Below, one piece after another: positions 18,815 to 27,520 of a stretch of DNA of 64,000 nucleotides. The translations under genes were made by a program, and so were the position numbers. Below the pieces are notes generated by a model that saw nothing but the letters and a program-made list of their open reading frames with translations, had not been told where the DNA came from and did not search any database. The DNA is taken from contig CAWFTG010000009.1 of NCBI GenBank assembly GCA_963818695.1, positions 744,001 through 808,000 of the forward strand. Reading direction: 5' to 3'. The stretch comes from AP-15 sp963818695 (GTDB lineage Bacteria > Pseudomonadota > Alphaproteobacteria > ATCC43930 > CGMCC-115725). Positions within the stretch are counted from its first letter, which is position 1, and each line of letters begins with the position of its first letter.

Positions 18815-18949
18815 TTATTCCTCCCGCAGCGTCATCACGACGATTGCGGCGAGGAGTACGCCGAATGCTTCGAAACCGGTGCTGATCTGGCCCAAGGCCA
18901 TGCTCAGCAGCGTGGTCGCGGCGGTTGCGGCTCCGATCAATAGGGGCAT
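18815..18949 (-). CDS. Possible 44-residue hydrophobic peptide
   Basis: The short frame starts MPMPLLIGAATAATTLLSM and ends MTLREE. It is almost wholly hydrophobic, with one or two membrane spans. A GTG two codons upstream (18955) is an alternative start. No good ribosome-binding site is visible. It lies in an otherwise empty 420-base stretch between the broken hydrolase and the 19048 gene. I keep it as a weak candidate only. Confidence 0.3.
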   Translation of the reverse strand: MPLLIGAATAATTLLSMALGQISTGFEAFGVLLAAIVVMTLREE

Positions 18950-19047
18950 CGGCACATTCCGGCGTTTTGACTTCGGGGGTGAAGACGCCGATGTAACGGT
19001 TCACGGTTTGCCGTTATTCCCTTAACGATGTCACTCGGAGGGGAGAA

Positions 19048-19452
19048 ATGCCGAATCTTTACGTTGCCCGCAGTGCCAAGCTCGGCCGCTGGGCCTCAGA
19101 TGTCGGGCTCGGCAAGAATATCTACAAAGTCGGGGTGACCGAGGGCGATCCAAAGGCGCTGGCCGGCGCGGGGTGGGCCGGCGAAACCGATTGGATGATC
19201 GTCCGCAAGACGGCGATCGAGGGTCTGAGCGAGGCGGAAGCGCTCGATCGCCTAGGCCGCAAGGAAAAAATGATCGATCCGAACCTCTACCCAAAGCTAA
19301 AGGGAGCGGCGGGCGTGTTTCGGCTCACTCCGGCGCGGGTCGAGAACCACATCATCGTGACCCGGGCACTGGCAGGTCAGAGCGACCGCACCGAGATCAA
19401 GCTGAAACCGGCCGACTACGCCGATTACCTGATCCACAACGCGTTAAGGTAA
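19048..19452 (+). CDS. Conserved-looking 134-residue protein of unknown function
   Basis: The ATG at 19048 follows GGAGGGGAGAA, an excellent ribosome-binding site. The protein begins MPNLYVARSAKLGRWASDVG and contains NIYKVGVTEGDP, then ends ADYADYLIHNAL. The opening YV...KVGVT pattern faintly recalls GIY-YIG/T5orf172 domains. The arginine and glutamate of that nuclease are not clear, so I do not assign it. It is soluble, with mixed charge, and transcribed alone. Confidence 0.7.
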   Translation: MPNLYVARSAKLGRWASDVGLGKNIYKVGVTEGDPKALAGAGWAGETDWMIVRKTAIEGLSEAEALDRLGRKEKMIDPNLYPKLKGAAGVFRLTPARVENHIIVTRALAGQSDRTEIKLKPADYADYLIHNALR

Positions 19453-19468
19453 GCGGGCGGTAAGCGAG

Positions 19469-20344
19469 CTAAAGCTCACCGATCGCCTGGACAACCGCCT
19501 CCGGGGCCTCGCGCGGCAGAAAGTGGCCGGCCCGCGGTATAATGCGGCTCTGATAAGCGCCGGTAAAATGGCGGGTAACGCCCTTTGTCCGGTCCGGTGG
19601 GGAAACGCCGTCGGCTTCACCCTGCAGCGCGATTGTCGGCACGGTGATCGGGGGTTGGCGGGCGAGCTGCGCTTCGACCGCATCGAGCGCCGGGTCGCCC
19701 GGCGCGACGCCGTAACGGTGACGGTAGGATTGGATCACCACCTCGACAAAATCCGGATTGCCGAAAGACGCTGCGGTTTGTTCGTAAGTCGCATCGTCAA
19801 AGCGGTAATTGGGCGACCATAATTCCCAGAGCAGCCGGCACAGTGGGGCCCGGTTCGCCCCCAAGCCCGCCCGTCCGCGCTCAGTGTGGAAGTACCATTG
19901 ATACCAACGGCGGTACTCGGTCGCGGGCGAAGCCGGTTTTGCGGCCTCGGCGATATTCTGTATGTTGTAGCCGCCGACCGTGACCAATCCGGCAGCGCGT
20001 TGCGGCCACAAAGCCGCTACGACGCAGGCGGCGCGGCCACCCCAATCGTATCCGGCGAGAACCGCTCGTTCCAACCCGAGCGCGTCCATGAAATCGGCAA
20101 GATCGCGTCCGAGCGCCGCCTGTTGACCCGAACGCAGTTTCCCGGCATCGAGAAACCGGGTCGGCCCGTACCCGCGAAGGTAGGGCACGAACACGCGCCA
20201 GCCGCGCGCCGCAAGAGGAGGCGCGACCCCGTCATAAGCATGCACGTCGTCGGGAAAACCGTGCAGCAGAATGACCGGCCGGCCTACTCCCGGGCCGCTC
20301 TCCTCGTAGGCGATCTCGAGCGTCGCGGTGCGGATCGTCTTCAT
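19469..20344 (-). CDS. Alpha/beta hydrolase with Asp nucleophile (epoxide hydrolase/dehalogenase-like)
   Basis: The 291-residue protein has the oxyanion motif LLHGFPDD and an aspartate nucleophile in LAGYDWGGRAA instead of serine. The late histidine is in PRAGHFLPREAPE. An Asp nucleophile with HGFPD is typical of soluble epoxide hydrolases, fluoroacetate dehalogenases and relatives. The lid-domain tyrosine pattern WYQWYF is compatible with epoxide opening. No pathway neighbours. Confidence 0.87.
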   Translation of the reverse strand: MKTIRTATLEIAYEESGPGVGRPVILLHGFPDDVHAYDGVAPPLAARGWRVFVPYLRGYGPTRFLDAGKLRSGQQAALGRDLADFMDALGLERAVLAGYDWGGRAACVVAALWPQRAAGLVTVGGYNIQNIAEAAKPASPATEYRRWYQWYFHTERGRAGLGANRAPLCRLLWELWSPNYRFDDATYEQTAASFGNPDFVEVVIQSYRHRYGVAPGDPALDAVEAQLARQPPITVPTIALQGEADGVSPPDRTKGVTRHFTGAYQSRIIPRAGHFLPREAPEAVVQAIGEL

Positions 20345-20459
20345 GGTGCGGCGAGCCTGACGGTCTCGACGTCAACTGATCTGGTCATATCATCCTCCTT
20401 GCGCGCAAACTTCGGCGCCAGAATCGCAATCTGCCGCCGATGCCGCAAGCGGCCGCACC

Positions 20460-20937
20460 CGGTGGAGCGCGCCGCGGCAAAGGAGGAGATCGCAGAGACC
20501 GTGCGTTTGGCTCGCCGGACTGTAGAGTTGGACAAGGATGACGCAGTTGCGCTGAGTTGCGGCGGTTTTGCGCTCGCCGGAGGCGGCGATCGAGCACCCG
20601 CGAGAGCACTGCGCCTGAGCCCTCTCGATCCGCTGATCAACCGGACGCGAACGACGATGGCACATGCCCATTTCGTTGTAGGCCGGTCATGAAGCTTTGT
20701 CCTGGGCGGCGATGGCACTACGAGAGTGGCCCGACTACCAGACGGCGCTGCGCATCGCGGCGGCGAGCAATGCGCTTGCCGGACGCTTGGAAGAGCCAAG
20801 AACGCGCGCGAGCGGCTGCAGAAGCTCGACCCCAAGCTGCGAATTTCCAATCTTGAGACGGATTGGGACCGTACCGCCGACCGCAAGATATCGTCAGATA
20901 TGCCCAGGGCTTGCGTGAGGCTGGATTGCCCTACTAA
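20460..20937 (+). pseudogene. C-terminal TPR remnant of an adenylate/guanylate cyclase-type protein
   Basis: Plus-strand frames here reconstruct the C-terminus common to class III cyclases with TPR sensor domains. They read KEEIAETVRLARRTVELDKD, then RLSPLDPLINRT, AHAHFVVGR, ALRIAAASNALAGRLEE, ARERLQKLDPKLRISNL and finally RYAQGLREAGLPY before TAA at 20935. The pieces lie in different frames, with at least three shifts, and the cyclase catalytic domain is missing. It is a decayed remnant with no start, not expressed as a protein. Confidence 0.65.
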
Positions 20938-21005
20938 CCAAAAGCGGTTAATTCGGATCGGAAGCATAAACAGCCCGCTCTGGACTGTCCGTTCCCGTTT
21001 GTGAG

Positions 21006-21833
21006 ATGGTGAGGATCATGATCTTGCCCCGTCTTGGGTCTCTGGCGGCGATCGCGGTCGCGCTTCTTTTTACGCCGGGCGCCTCGACCGCGCCGGCAGC
21101 GGATACCGATCGGGTTTACGCTCGGTTCGAGATCTTCGGGTTCGCCGGCTTCCATGTGCTGACCAACCGCACCACGATCCAGCAAGCCGGGGATAAATAC
21201 ACAATCACGATGGAGCTCGACACCCGGGGGTTGGCGAGCATCTTCGTCGACCTCACAAGCCATTCGGAGGTCCGCGGGGAACTGGCCCGTGGCGCCGCTC
21301 GACCCGAGGCCTATCGCGCCGATGTGCGCCGAAACGGTGCGGAACGCCATTATGCGGTGGATTTTCGCCGCGACGGCAGCGTGGCGAATGCCACGACCCC
21401 GGCTTCGTCCGGCGACGCTTTGGTCGTCGCGGCCGAGCAGGCCCGTGGTGCCGTCGACCAGCTGACGGCGTATTTCCTAATCGAGACGCAGCTTGCCCAC
21501 GGGGGCTCATGCTCGCTGGTCGTCTCGGTTTTCGACGGCACCGGCTTGTATAACCTTCGCTTCTCCGATCTGAAGCGGGAAAATCTGTCGGCCGACAAGT
21601 ACCAGAAGTTCGCTGGTCCGGCGCAGGTTTGCCAAGTGGTGCGCGAGGATATCGTCCTCAACCCGGACAGGAACGAGGATACCTATAAGCGCGGCCGGAT
21701 CTGGTACGCCCAGGTGGCGGGCGATCGAGTGATGCCGGTGCGGATGGAATACGACACCGCAATCGGCGTCGTTAAGGGCTATTTGGCAGAGCTGCGCGAG
21801 CGCGGAGCCAGCGTACAACTGGCCCGCGAATAG
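21006..21833 (+). CDS. DUF3108 domain periplasmic protein
   Basis: The 275-residue protein has an N-terminal signal peptide (LGSLAAIAVALLFTPGAS, cleavage near APAADT). A beta-rich body of the DUF3108 type follows, with ARFEIFGFAGFHVLT at the start and IWYAQVAGDRVMPVRMEY near the end. Alternating strands suggest a barrel that may bind lipid or envelope components. The family has no settled function. A later start at MILPRLG (21018) is also possible. Confidence 0.8.
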   Translation: MVRIMILPRLGSLAAIAVALLFTPGASTAPAADTDRVYARFEIFGFAGFHVLTNRTTIQQAGDKYTITMELDTRGLASIFVDLTSHSEVRGELARGAARPEAYRADVRRNGAERHYAVDFRRDGSVANATTPASSGDALVVAAEQARGAVDQLTAYFLIETQLAHGGSCSLVVSVFDGTGLYNLRFSDLKRENLSADKYQKFAGPAQVCQVVREDIVLNPDRNEDTYKRGRIWYAQVAGDRVMPVRMEYDTAIGVVKGYLAELRERGASVQLARE

Positions 21834-21842
21834 CACCCCCCC

Positions 21843-23387
21843 TCAGGTCGCGGTCCCGATCCGCAACTCCTCGACAAAGCGCTCGGTGGCCCGGTCGATG
21901 GCGCGGCTCTTGCGCCCCCGCGGGGCGTGAACATAGAGGGAGGCGCCGCCACGGCGTGGCTCCTCGGCGTTTGGCGGCAGCGGGATCTCGTAGGCCACCG
22001 GGGCGGCATGGTCGGCGAGGAGCAGCTCCGGCCGATAGACGCTGTTGAGGCTGAACAGGCTCTTGACGAAGTTGGTTTGGCCCCGGAGCAGCAGCCGGGC
22101 CGCGATCCCTGAGGCGTCCAACAGCTGGCGCCAGTCGAGATGCCTGCGGTATATCGCCAGCTGCGTGGTCACCAGCTCGCGATAGAATTCGGCGAGCGGC
22201 AGACGGGTCGGCAATACCGCGTGCTGGATATCGAACAGCCGGTAATCGCGGGTCTCCAGGCGACGTCCGTCCGTGATCCAGCTCTCGGTCCCAGGATAGG
22301 GGGTGTTGACGCTGATATTGATGACGTCGGGCATCTCCAGGCACCACTCGCGCACGATCCTGAAACGCTCGTGGTCCCAATCGGGGTCGGCGATCAGGTT
22401 GATCGCGACATTGACGCCGAGCGAGCGGGCGAATTCGACCGCCTCGAAATTCCGGCCGAGCGAAACGCGTTTGCGGTATTTCCGCAGCCCCTCCTCGTCT
22501 ATCGCCTCGAGGCCGAGAAACATCGTCTTGAGCCCGAGCCGCTGCCAAAGGCGGAATACCTCCTTGTTGCGCAGCAGGACATCCCCCCGGGTCTCAAGGT
22601 AATAGCGCTTGCGGATGCCGGCGCTGGCGATCGCCTCGCCGATCTCCATTCCGTGCCGCTCGTGGACGAACGCAACGTCGTCGACGATGAAGACGCCCGG
22701 TTCGCGGATCGACCGCAGATCCTCGACCACCCGCTGCGGGCTCACCAGCCGGTAGCTGCGGCCGTAAAAAGTCCAGGCGCTGCAGAACGAGCAATCCCAA
22801 GGACAGCCGCGCGAGAATTCGATGGAGGCACAGGGATCGAGCGTGCCGAGAAAATATTTCCGACGGTGACGCAGCAGGTCGCGCGCCGGCACCAAATCAT
22901 CGAGCGAATGCACAAAGCGCGGGGGCGGCCCCTCTCCCGACGCGGTGACCGCACCGGGAACGGAGCCGACCCCATTCCCGGCTTCGATTGCGGCAATAAG
23001 AAGCGGCAGCGAGGCCTCGCCCTCGCCCTTGAGCACGCAATCGATGGCGCCGGCCCCGTGCTCGATAATCGCGCTCGCCGTAAAAGACGCGCTGTGGCCG
23101 CCGACGCAAATAAAGATCTCCGGGAACCGTGCCTTGGTCGCCTTGGCGAGATCCACGATCTCGGGCACGTTGGCCAGGTAATTGCAGGAAAACGCGACGA
23201 TTTCGGGCCGCCAGCTTCGCAGCACGCGAAAATACGCGCGATGGTCCTCCACCTGCAGATCGATGAGCCGGACCTGGTGCCCGGCCCGGCGCAGCGACTG
23301 CGCGACGATCTCGAGCCCGAGCGGCTCGAGCCGCAGGAACACTTTTGTGTACATCAATGGTCCGGGATGGACGCCAAGCAGCCGCAT
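21843..23387 (-). CDS. hpnR: Hopanoid C-3 methylase HpnR (B12-binding radical SAM)
   Basis: The 514-residue protein starts at MRLLGVHPGPLMYTKVFLRL (23387, after GGAGGGG). It has an N-terminal cobalamin-binding fold with VGGHSASFT. The radical-SAM cluster follows in SRGCPWDCSFCSAW (Cys195, Cys199, Cys202), then long stretches typical of HpnR such as FGLN-free ADPDWDHERF and ISVNTPYPGTESW. The enzyme adds a methyl group at C-3 of hopanoids, using SAM and methylcobalamin. An upstream in-frame extension to 23543 would enter the divergent surE region and is rejected. No squalene-hopene cyclase or other hpn genes are in the window. The product shapes membrane lipids, so the strain should make hopanoids elsewhere. 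Confidence 0.92.
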   Translation of the reverse strand: MRLLGVHPGPLMYTKVFLRLEPLGLEIVAQSLRRAGHQVRLIDLQVEDHRAYFRVLRSWRPEIVAFSCNYLANVPEIVDLAKATKARFPEIFICVGGHSASFTASAIIEHGAGAIDCVLKGEGEASLPLLIAAIEAGNGVGSVPGAVTASGEGPPPRFVHSLDDLVPARDLLRHRRKYFLGTLDPCASIEFSRGCPWDCSFCSAWTFYGRSYRLVSPQRVVEDLRSIREPGVFIVDDVAFVHERHGMEIGEAIASAGIRKRYYLETRGDVLLRNKEVFRLWQRLGLKTMFLGLEAIDEEGLRKYRKRVSLGRNFEAVEFARSLGVNVAINLIADPDWDHERFRIVREWCLEMPDVINISVNTPYPGTESWITDGRRLETRDYRLFDIQHAVLPTRLPLAEFYRELVTTQLAIYRRHLDWRQLLDASGIAARLLLRGQTNFVKSLFSLNSVYRPELLLADHAAPVAYEIPLPPNAEEPRRGGASLYVHAPRGRKSRAIDRATERFVEELRIGTAT

Positions 23388-23517
23388 GGGAGACCCCTCC
23401 TGGCAATTCACGTCCGAGCCGAACCCGCCGGGCGCAGCGAGGTTCCACCGCCTGTCAAAAATAGAGTACCGGTGGCGTGAAGAAGCCCACTTTGTTCGGA
23501 ACAACGGGAGCTGCACT

Positions 23518-24279
23518 GTGCTGGATCGCATTCTCATAACCAATGACGATGGGATCGAAGCGCCGGGTCTTGAAGTCCTCGAGCGGATTGCGGGCGACCT
23601 CGCCCATGAGGTTTGGGTCGTCGCGCCGGAGCACGATCAGAGCGGCGTCTCTCACGCGGTCAGCCTGCATCATCCGATCCGGGTCAGCGAGCGAGGGCTG
23701 CGGCGTTACGGGATCACCGGAACCCCCGGCGACTGCGCGGTCATGGGCGCATGCCATTTGATGCCGGAGGCGCCGCAGCTGCTTCTGTCGGGGGTCAACC
23801 GCGGCGCCAATCTCGGTCTGGAAACGGTCTTCTCCGGTACGGTCGGCGGAGCGATGACCGGCATGCTGCTCGGTATTCCCTCGATGGCGCTGAGCCAGGC
23901 ATGGACCAACCGCGCGCATGTTCGCTGGGACACCGCCGCGGCGCTCGGCGCCGGCGTCGTGCGCCGATTGCTGACGATCGGCTGGAGCGCCGCGACCTGC
24001 CTCAATGTCAACTTTCCCGATCTTCCGGCACAGGATGTCGGGGCTCTGACCCTGGCGCGCCAAGGCCCCGGACTGATCCAGGGAATGCAGGTCGAGACCC
24101 GCACCGACCCGCGCGCCTTGACCTACCATTGGATCAGCTTCCGGCGCGGGCCCTGCGAGCAGGGGGCGGAGAGCGATGTCGAGGCGTTGAACGCCGGCAA
24201 GATCGTCGTGACACCGCTGCGCTACGACCGGACCGACGAGGAAGGCTACGCGACGCTCGCGAAGGTCTTACCGCGGTAA
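23518..24279 (+). CDS. surE: 5'/3'-nucleotidase SurE
   Basis: The 253-residue protein starts with GTG at 23518 (seven bases after GGGAG). The metal site is in ILITNDDGIEAPG (Asp10, Asp11), with the serine in HDQSGVSHAVS and the asparagine in LSGVNRGANLG. SurE dephosphorylates nucleoside monophosphates and short polyphosphates, in stationary-phase survival. In many proteobacteria surE pairs with pcm. Here it is followed by a convergent VOC gene instead and no pcm is seen. Confidence 0.96.
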   Translation: MLDRILITNDDGIEAPGLEVLERIAGDLAHEVWVVAPEHDQSGVSHAVSLHHPIRVSERGLRRYGITGTPGDCAVMGACHLMPEAPQLLLSGVNRGANLGLETVFSGTVGGAMTGMLLGIPSMALSQAWTNRAHVRWDTAAALGAGVVRRLLTIGWSAATCLNVNFPDLPAQDVGALTLARQGPGLIQGMQVETRTDPRALTYHWISFRRGPCEQGAESDVEALNAGKIVVTPLRYDRTDEEGYATLAKVLPR

Positions 24280-24813
24280 TCAGCCCCGCGGCCAGTCGCG
24301 GCGGATCGGGTCGTGGCCGTCCCAGTCGACCGCCGCGTCGCGTACCGCGTCGAAGATGCGGCGCCGGGTCGGCGTCAGTTCCGCCATTTCGATAACCGTG
24401 CCGGGGTGCCCCTCGTTGAGGAAATACACGAACGGGCCGCGCGGGCTCTCGCCGCGCTGGCTGATGGTCCAGCCGTTGGCGACTGCCCGGTCGAGCAGCT
24501 CATGGTAGTTCTCGGGCCAGCTCGACCAGTGCTGCAGCCCCTCATGGCCCGCGGCGAGAAATTCCCGGTACATGCTCGGCGTATCATCGCGCTGCTGGAT
24601 CAACTCGAGCTGCACATCACCGGAGTTGGCCAGCCCGATCGTCAGATGGATATCGTCATAGCGCTGCTCCTTGTACCAGAAGCCGTGCAGCGGCAATCTT
24701 TCGGCGATGTACCACGGACCGACGCCGCAGACCTCGACCCAATGGCGCATCGCCTGGTCGATGTTGCGCACCACGAACCCCATCTGCCGCAGCGGCCCGA
24801 ACAACCGGCTCAT
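24280..24813 (-). CDS. VOC/glyoxalase-fold protein
   Basis: This 177-residue protein has the paired beta-alpha-beta-beta-beta modules of the VOC superfamily. The opening is FVVRNIDQAMRHWVEVCGVGPWYI and a second module contains EGLQHWSSWPENY and PFVYFLNE. Histidine and glutamate residues suit a metal site. Relatives include methylmalonyl-CoA epimerase-like proteins and dioxygenases. The function is not assignable. It abuts surE tail to tail with no gap. Confidence 0.8.
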   Translation of the reverse strand: MSRLFGPLRQMGFVVRNIDQAMRHWVEVCGVGPWYIAERLPLHGFWYKEQRYDDIHLTIGLANSGDVQLELIQQRDDTPSMYREFLAAGHEGLQHWSSWPENYHELLDRAVANGWTISQRGESPRGPFVYFLNEGHPGTVIEMAELTPTRRRIFDAVRDAAVDWDGHDPIRRDWPRG

Positions 24814-24854
24814 CAGTGTTCCTCCCCGACGCAGTTCATCACCAGCTGCCCCTC

Positions 24855-24890
24855 ACCCCAGCCCTCTCCCCGCCAGCGGGGCGCGGGAGC
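24855..24890. repeat. GC-rich palindromic element, variant copy
   Basis: The stretch CTCACCCCAGCCCTCTCCC followed by CGCCAGCGGGGCGCGGGAG has a central CCCCGC-CA-GCGGGG hairpin. It is a degenerate relative of the elements found in pyrC, gluQ and beside lptM. It sits between the groEL-1 terminator and the VOC gene. Confidence 0.6.
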
Positions 24891-24920
24891 AAAAAAGCCG
24901 GCACCCACGCGGATGCCGGC
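24891..24920 (-). terminator. Rho-independent terminator of groESL-1
   Basis: On the minus strand, GCCGGCA (24920-24914) pairs with TGCCGGC (24903-24897) around a 10-base loop. Six thymines follow (24896-24891). It lies 24 bases after the groEL stop, as expected for an operon terminator. Confidence 0.85.
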
Positions 24921-24943
24921 CGGATTTTTGCGAGAGTTGTGAG

Positions 24944-26584
24944 TTAGAAGTCGTCCATCCCGTCCATCCCGCCGCCGTGCGGCATCGCGGGCGCAGCCTT
25001 CTTTTCGGGCTTTTCGGCGACCATCGCCTCGGTCGTGACGAGGAGGCCGGCAACCGAAGCGGCATTCTGCAAGGCGAGCCGCACGACCTTGGTCGGGTCG
25101 ATGATGCCGGCCTTGACCATATCGACATATTCGCCGCTCTGGGCGTCGTATCCACGGTTCGGGTCGTTCGAATCCAGCAATTTGCCGACGACGATCGAAC
25201 CGTCGGTGCCGGCGTTCTCCGCGACTTGGCGGACCGGCGATTGCAGCGCGCGCTTGACGATGTTGATCCCGACCCGCTGGTCGCTGTTCTCGGGTGTCAG
25301 CCCGTCGAGCGCCTTGGCGGCATAGAGCAGCGCGACACCGCCGCCCGGCACGATCCCCTCCTCGACCGCCGCCCGCGTGGCGTGCGTCGCGTCGTCGACC
25401 CGGTCTTTTCTTTCCTTCACCTCGACCTCGGTCGCGCCGCCGACGCGGATTACGGCTACGCCGCCTGCGAGCTTCGCCAACCGCTCCTGCAGCTTTTCGC
25501 GATCGTAATCCGAGGTCGTCTCTTCGATCTGCTGCTTGATCTGCGCGATGCGGCCCTGGATGTCGTCCTTCTTGCCGGCGCCGTCGATGATCGTCGTGTT
25601 CTCTTTCTCGACTCTGACCCGCTTGGCTTTGCCCAGCATGTCGAGCGTGACGTTTTCGAGCTTGATGCCGAGATCTTCGCTGATCACCTGGCCGCCGGCC
25701 AGGATCGCCATGTCTTCGAGCATCGCCTTGCGGCGGTCGCCAAATCCCGGCGCCTTGACTGCGGCGACTTTCAAGCCGCCGCGCAATTTGTTGACGACGA
25801 GCGTCGCCAGCGCCTCACCTTCGACGTCTTCGGCGACGATCAGCAAAGGCTTGCCGGACTGAACGACAGCCTCGAGCAGCGGCAGCAGCGCCTGCAGGCT
25901 CGACAGCTTCTTCTCGTTGAGCAGGATGTACGGATCATCGAGCTCGGCGACCATCTTTTCGGCGTTGGTCACGAAATAGGGGCTGACGTAGCCGCGATCG
26001 AACTGCATCCCTTCGACGACGTCTAGCTCGGTCTCGAGCGATTTCGCCTCTTCGACCGTGATGACGCCCTCGTTGCCGACCTTCTGCATAGCTTCGGCGA
26101 TCATCCGGCCTATTTCACGATCATTGTTCGCGGAAACCGTTCCGACCTGCTGGATTTCGTCGTTTGTCGAGACTTTCTTCGAACGTTTTCCGATGTCCGC
26201 GACGACCGCGTCGACCGCCCGCTCGATGCCGCGCTTCAGATCCATCGGGTTCATGCCGGCAGCGACCGCCTTGGCGCCTTCGCGCACGATCGTGTGGGCG
26301 AGAACGGTCGCAGTCGTCGTGCCGTCGCCCGCCAGATCGCTCGTCTTGGACGCGACCTCGCGCACCATCTGCGCGCCCATATTCTCGAACTTGTCGGAGA
26401 GCTCGATCTCCTTGGCGACCGTGACGCCGTCCTTGCTGATGCGCGGAGCGCCAAACGATTTGTCGAGAACGACATTACGGCCCTTGGGACCCAGCGTTAC
26501 TTTGACGGCATTGGCGAGAATATCGACGCCGCGAAGCATCTTGTCGCGAGCGTCGGTATGAAACCGTACTTCCTTTGCGGCCAT
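24944..26584 (-). CDS. groL: 60-kDa chaperonin GroEL (copy 1)
   Basis: This is a full-length 546-residue chaperonin: MAAKEVRFHTDARDKMLRGV at the start, ATP site DGTTTATVLA, and the C-terminal tail MPHGGGMDGMDDF with the usual Gly-Met repeat. It folds non-native proteins inside the GroEL-GroES cage. It follows groES-1 by 12 bases and shares its promoter. The ribosome-binding site GGGAGGTGG is strong. The copy at 48.4-50 kb is closely similar but frameshifted, so this copy is likely the essential one. Confidence 0.98.
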   Translation of the reverse strand: MAAKEVRFHTDARDKMLRGVDILANAVKVTLGPKGRNVVLDKSFGAPRISKDGVTVAKEIELSDKFENMGAQMVREVASKTSDLAGDGTTTATVLAHTIVREGAKAVAAGMNPMDLKRGIERAVDAVVADIGKRSKKVSTNDEIQQVGTVSANNDREIGRMIAEAMQKVGNEGVITVEEAKSLETELDVVEGMQFDRGYVSPYFVTNAEKMVAELDDPYILLNEKKLSSLQALLPLLEAVVQSGKPLLIVAEDVEGEALATLVVNKLRGGLKVAAVKAPGFGDRRKAMLEDMAILAGGQVISEDLGIKLENVTLDMLGKAKRVRVEKENTTIIDGAGKKDDIQGRIAQIKQQIEETTSDYDREKLQERLAKLAGGVAVIRVGGATEVEVKERKDRVDDATHATRAAVEEGIVPGGGVALLYAAKALDGLTPENSDQRVGINIVKRALQSPVRQVAENAGTDGSIVVGKLLDSNDPNRGYDAQSGEYVDMVKAGIIDPTKVVRLALQNAASVAGLLVTTEAMVAEKPEKKAAPAMPHGGGMDGMDDF

Positions 26585-26596
26585 GATCCACCTCCC

Positions 26597-26884
26597 TTAT
26601 GCGACGATACCCATGATGTCGGACTCTTTCATCACGACGAGGTCCTCGCCGTCGATCTTGATTTCGGTTCCCGACCACTTTCCAAAGAGCACACGGTCAC
26701 CGACCTTCACGTCGAGTGGATTGAGCTTGCCGTCATCCCCCCGGGCGCCGGGCCCGGCGGCGATCACTTCGCCCTCCATCGGCTTTTCCTTTGCGGTATC
26801 GGGAATGATGATGCCGCCTAGCGTCTTTTCCTCCTGCTCGATGCGGCGGACCAGGACGCGATCTTGCAACGGTCGAAAATTCAC
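26597..26884 (-). CDS. groS: 10-kDa co-chaperonin GroES (copy 1)
   Basis: The 95-residue protein starts with GTG at 26884 after GGAGGAA. Family landmarks are FRPLQDRVLVRR, the mobile loop EEKTLGGIIIPDTAKEKP, and LFGKWSGTEIKIDGEDL. It is the lid of the GroEL cage. It is the first gene of the operon, under a CIRCE operator and a heat-shock-like promoter. Confidence 0.98.
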   Translation of the reverse strand: MNFRPLQDRVLVRRIEQEEKTLGGIIIPDTAKEKPMEGEVIAAGPGARGDDGKLNPLDVKVGDRVLFGKWSGTEIKIDGEDLVVMKESDIMGIVA

Positions 26885-26922
26885 GGGATTCCTCCGTCGG
26901 AGACATAGATTTCACTGCGTGA

Positions 26923-26949
26923 TTAGCACTCCCCATCAGAGAGTGCCAG
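26923..26949 (-). promoter_or_regulatory. CIRCE operator (HrcA site) of groESL-1
   Basis: TTAGCACTC (26923-26931), nine bases, then GAGTGCCAG (26941-26949). The consensus is TTAGCACTC-N9-GAGTGCTAA, so two positions of the right arm differ. It lies directly after the predicted -10 and 38 bases before groES. HrcA repression at normal temperature is expected. Confidence 0.92.
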
Positions 26950-26951
26950 CA

Positions 26952-26980
26952 AAATAAACCACCCGGCCGCCGGTTTCAAG
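26952..26980 (-). promoter_or_regulatory. RpoH (sigma-32)-like promoter of groESL-1
   Basis: On the minus strand, CTTG (26980-26977), 18 bases, then TTTATTT (26958-26952). The alphaproteobacterial RpoH consensus is CTTG-N17/18-CYTATNT, with a mismatch only at the first C. It sits just upstream of CIRCE, giving joint heat-shock sigma and HrcA control. Inferred from pattern only. Confidence 0.55.
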
Positions 26981-27205
26981 CACCCTAGACACCCTACACC
27001 CTTGTAGGTTGCCGCCTCGATTGGCCTCTGTCGCTAACTAACGGGAGGTGCTAATTAGGAAGACCCCAAACTTCGCGAATTGATCTCGGATCCCTGCTGT
27101 CGTCGCCGAGCAGGCCTTGATGAATCGATAGGATGGCCGGGATTCAAAGCCCTGGGCGTCCCAAGCGGGTCTCCCGATCACTCAGCTGATGTGATCCGCC
27201 AAGGG

Positions 27206-27520
27206 CTAGGCTCTTTGACCGCCCATGGCCTGCTTAATCAGCCCGACAATCACCATCAGGATGCCGCCGCCAACCCCGCCGGAAGCGATTTGACCGATAA
27301 TCGAGCCGATATCGAGGCCGCCCGCCTCAGCAGCGGTAGCTCCCGCTCCGCCACCAACGAGCGCACCGATGATCTGTGCACCCACTCCGCCACCGATAAC
27401 GCCGGCGATCGTATTGCCCACAGCTCCCAAGTCGTATTGCTTCATCGCCGAACCGGCAATGTTGCCGCCTACACCACCTGCGATCAGTTGGATGATCAGA
27501 CCAACGATTCCACCCCACAT
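27206..27520 (-). CDS. Glycine-rich membrane protein of unknown function
   Basis: With ATG at 27520 (after AAGAGAAGGAAG) the protein has 104 residues. It is dominated by glycine-zipper repeats such as GGVGGNIAGSAM, GVIGGGVGAQIIG and ALVGGGAGAT. Three or four helices packed through GxxxG faces are expected. Similar small zipper proteins occur widely in alphaproteobacteria without a known role. It is transcribed alone. Confidence 0.7.
   Translation of the reverse strand: MWGGIVGLIIQLIAGGVGGNIAGSAMKQYDLGAVGNTIAGVIGGGVGAQIIGALVGGGAGATAAEAGGLDIGSIIGQIASGGVGGGILMVIVGLIKQAMGGQRA

Noticed and set aside
19048..19452. GIY-YIG nuclease assignment for the 134-residue protein
   Set aside because: Only the opening resembles the fold. 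The catalytic arginine and glutamate cannot be placed.
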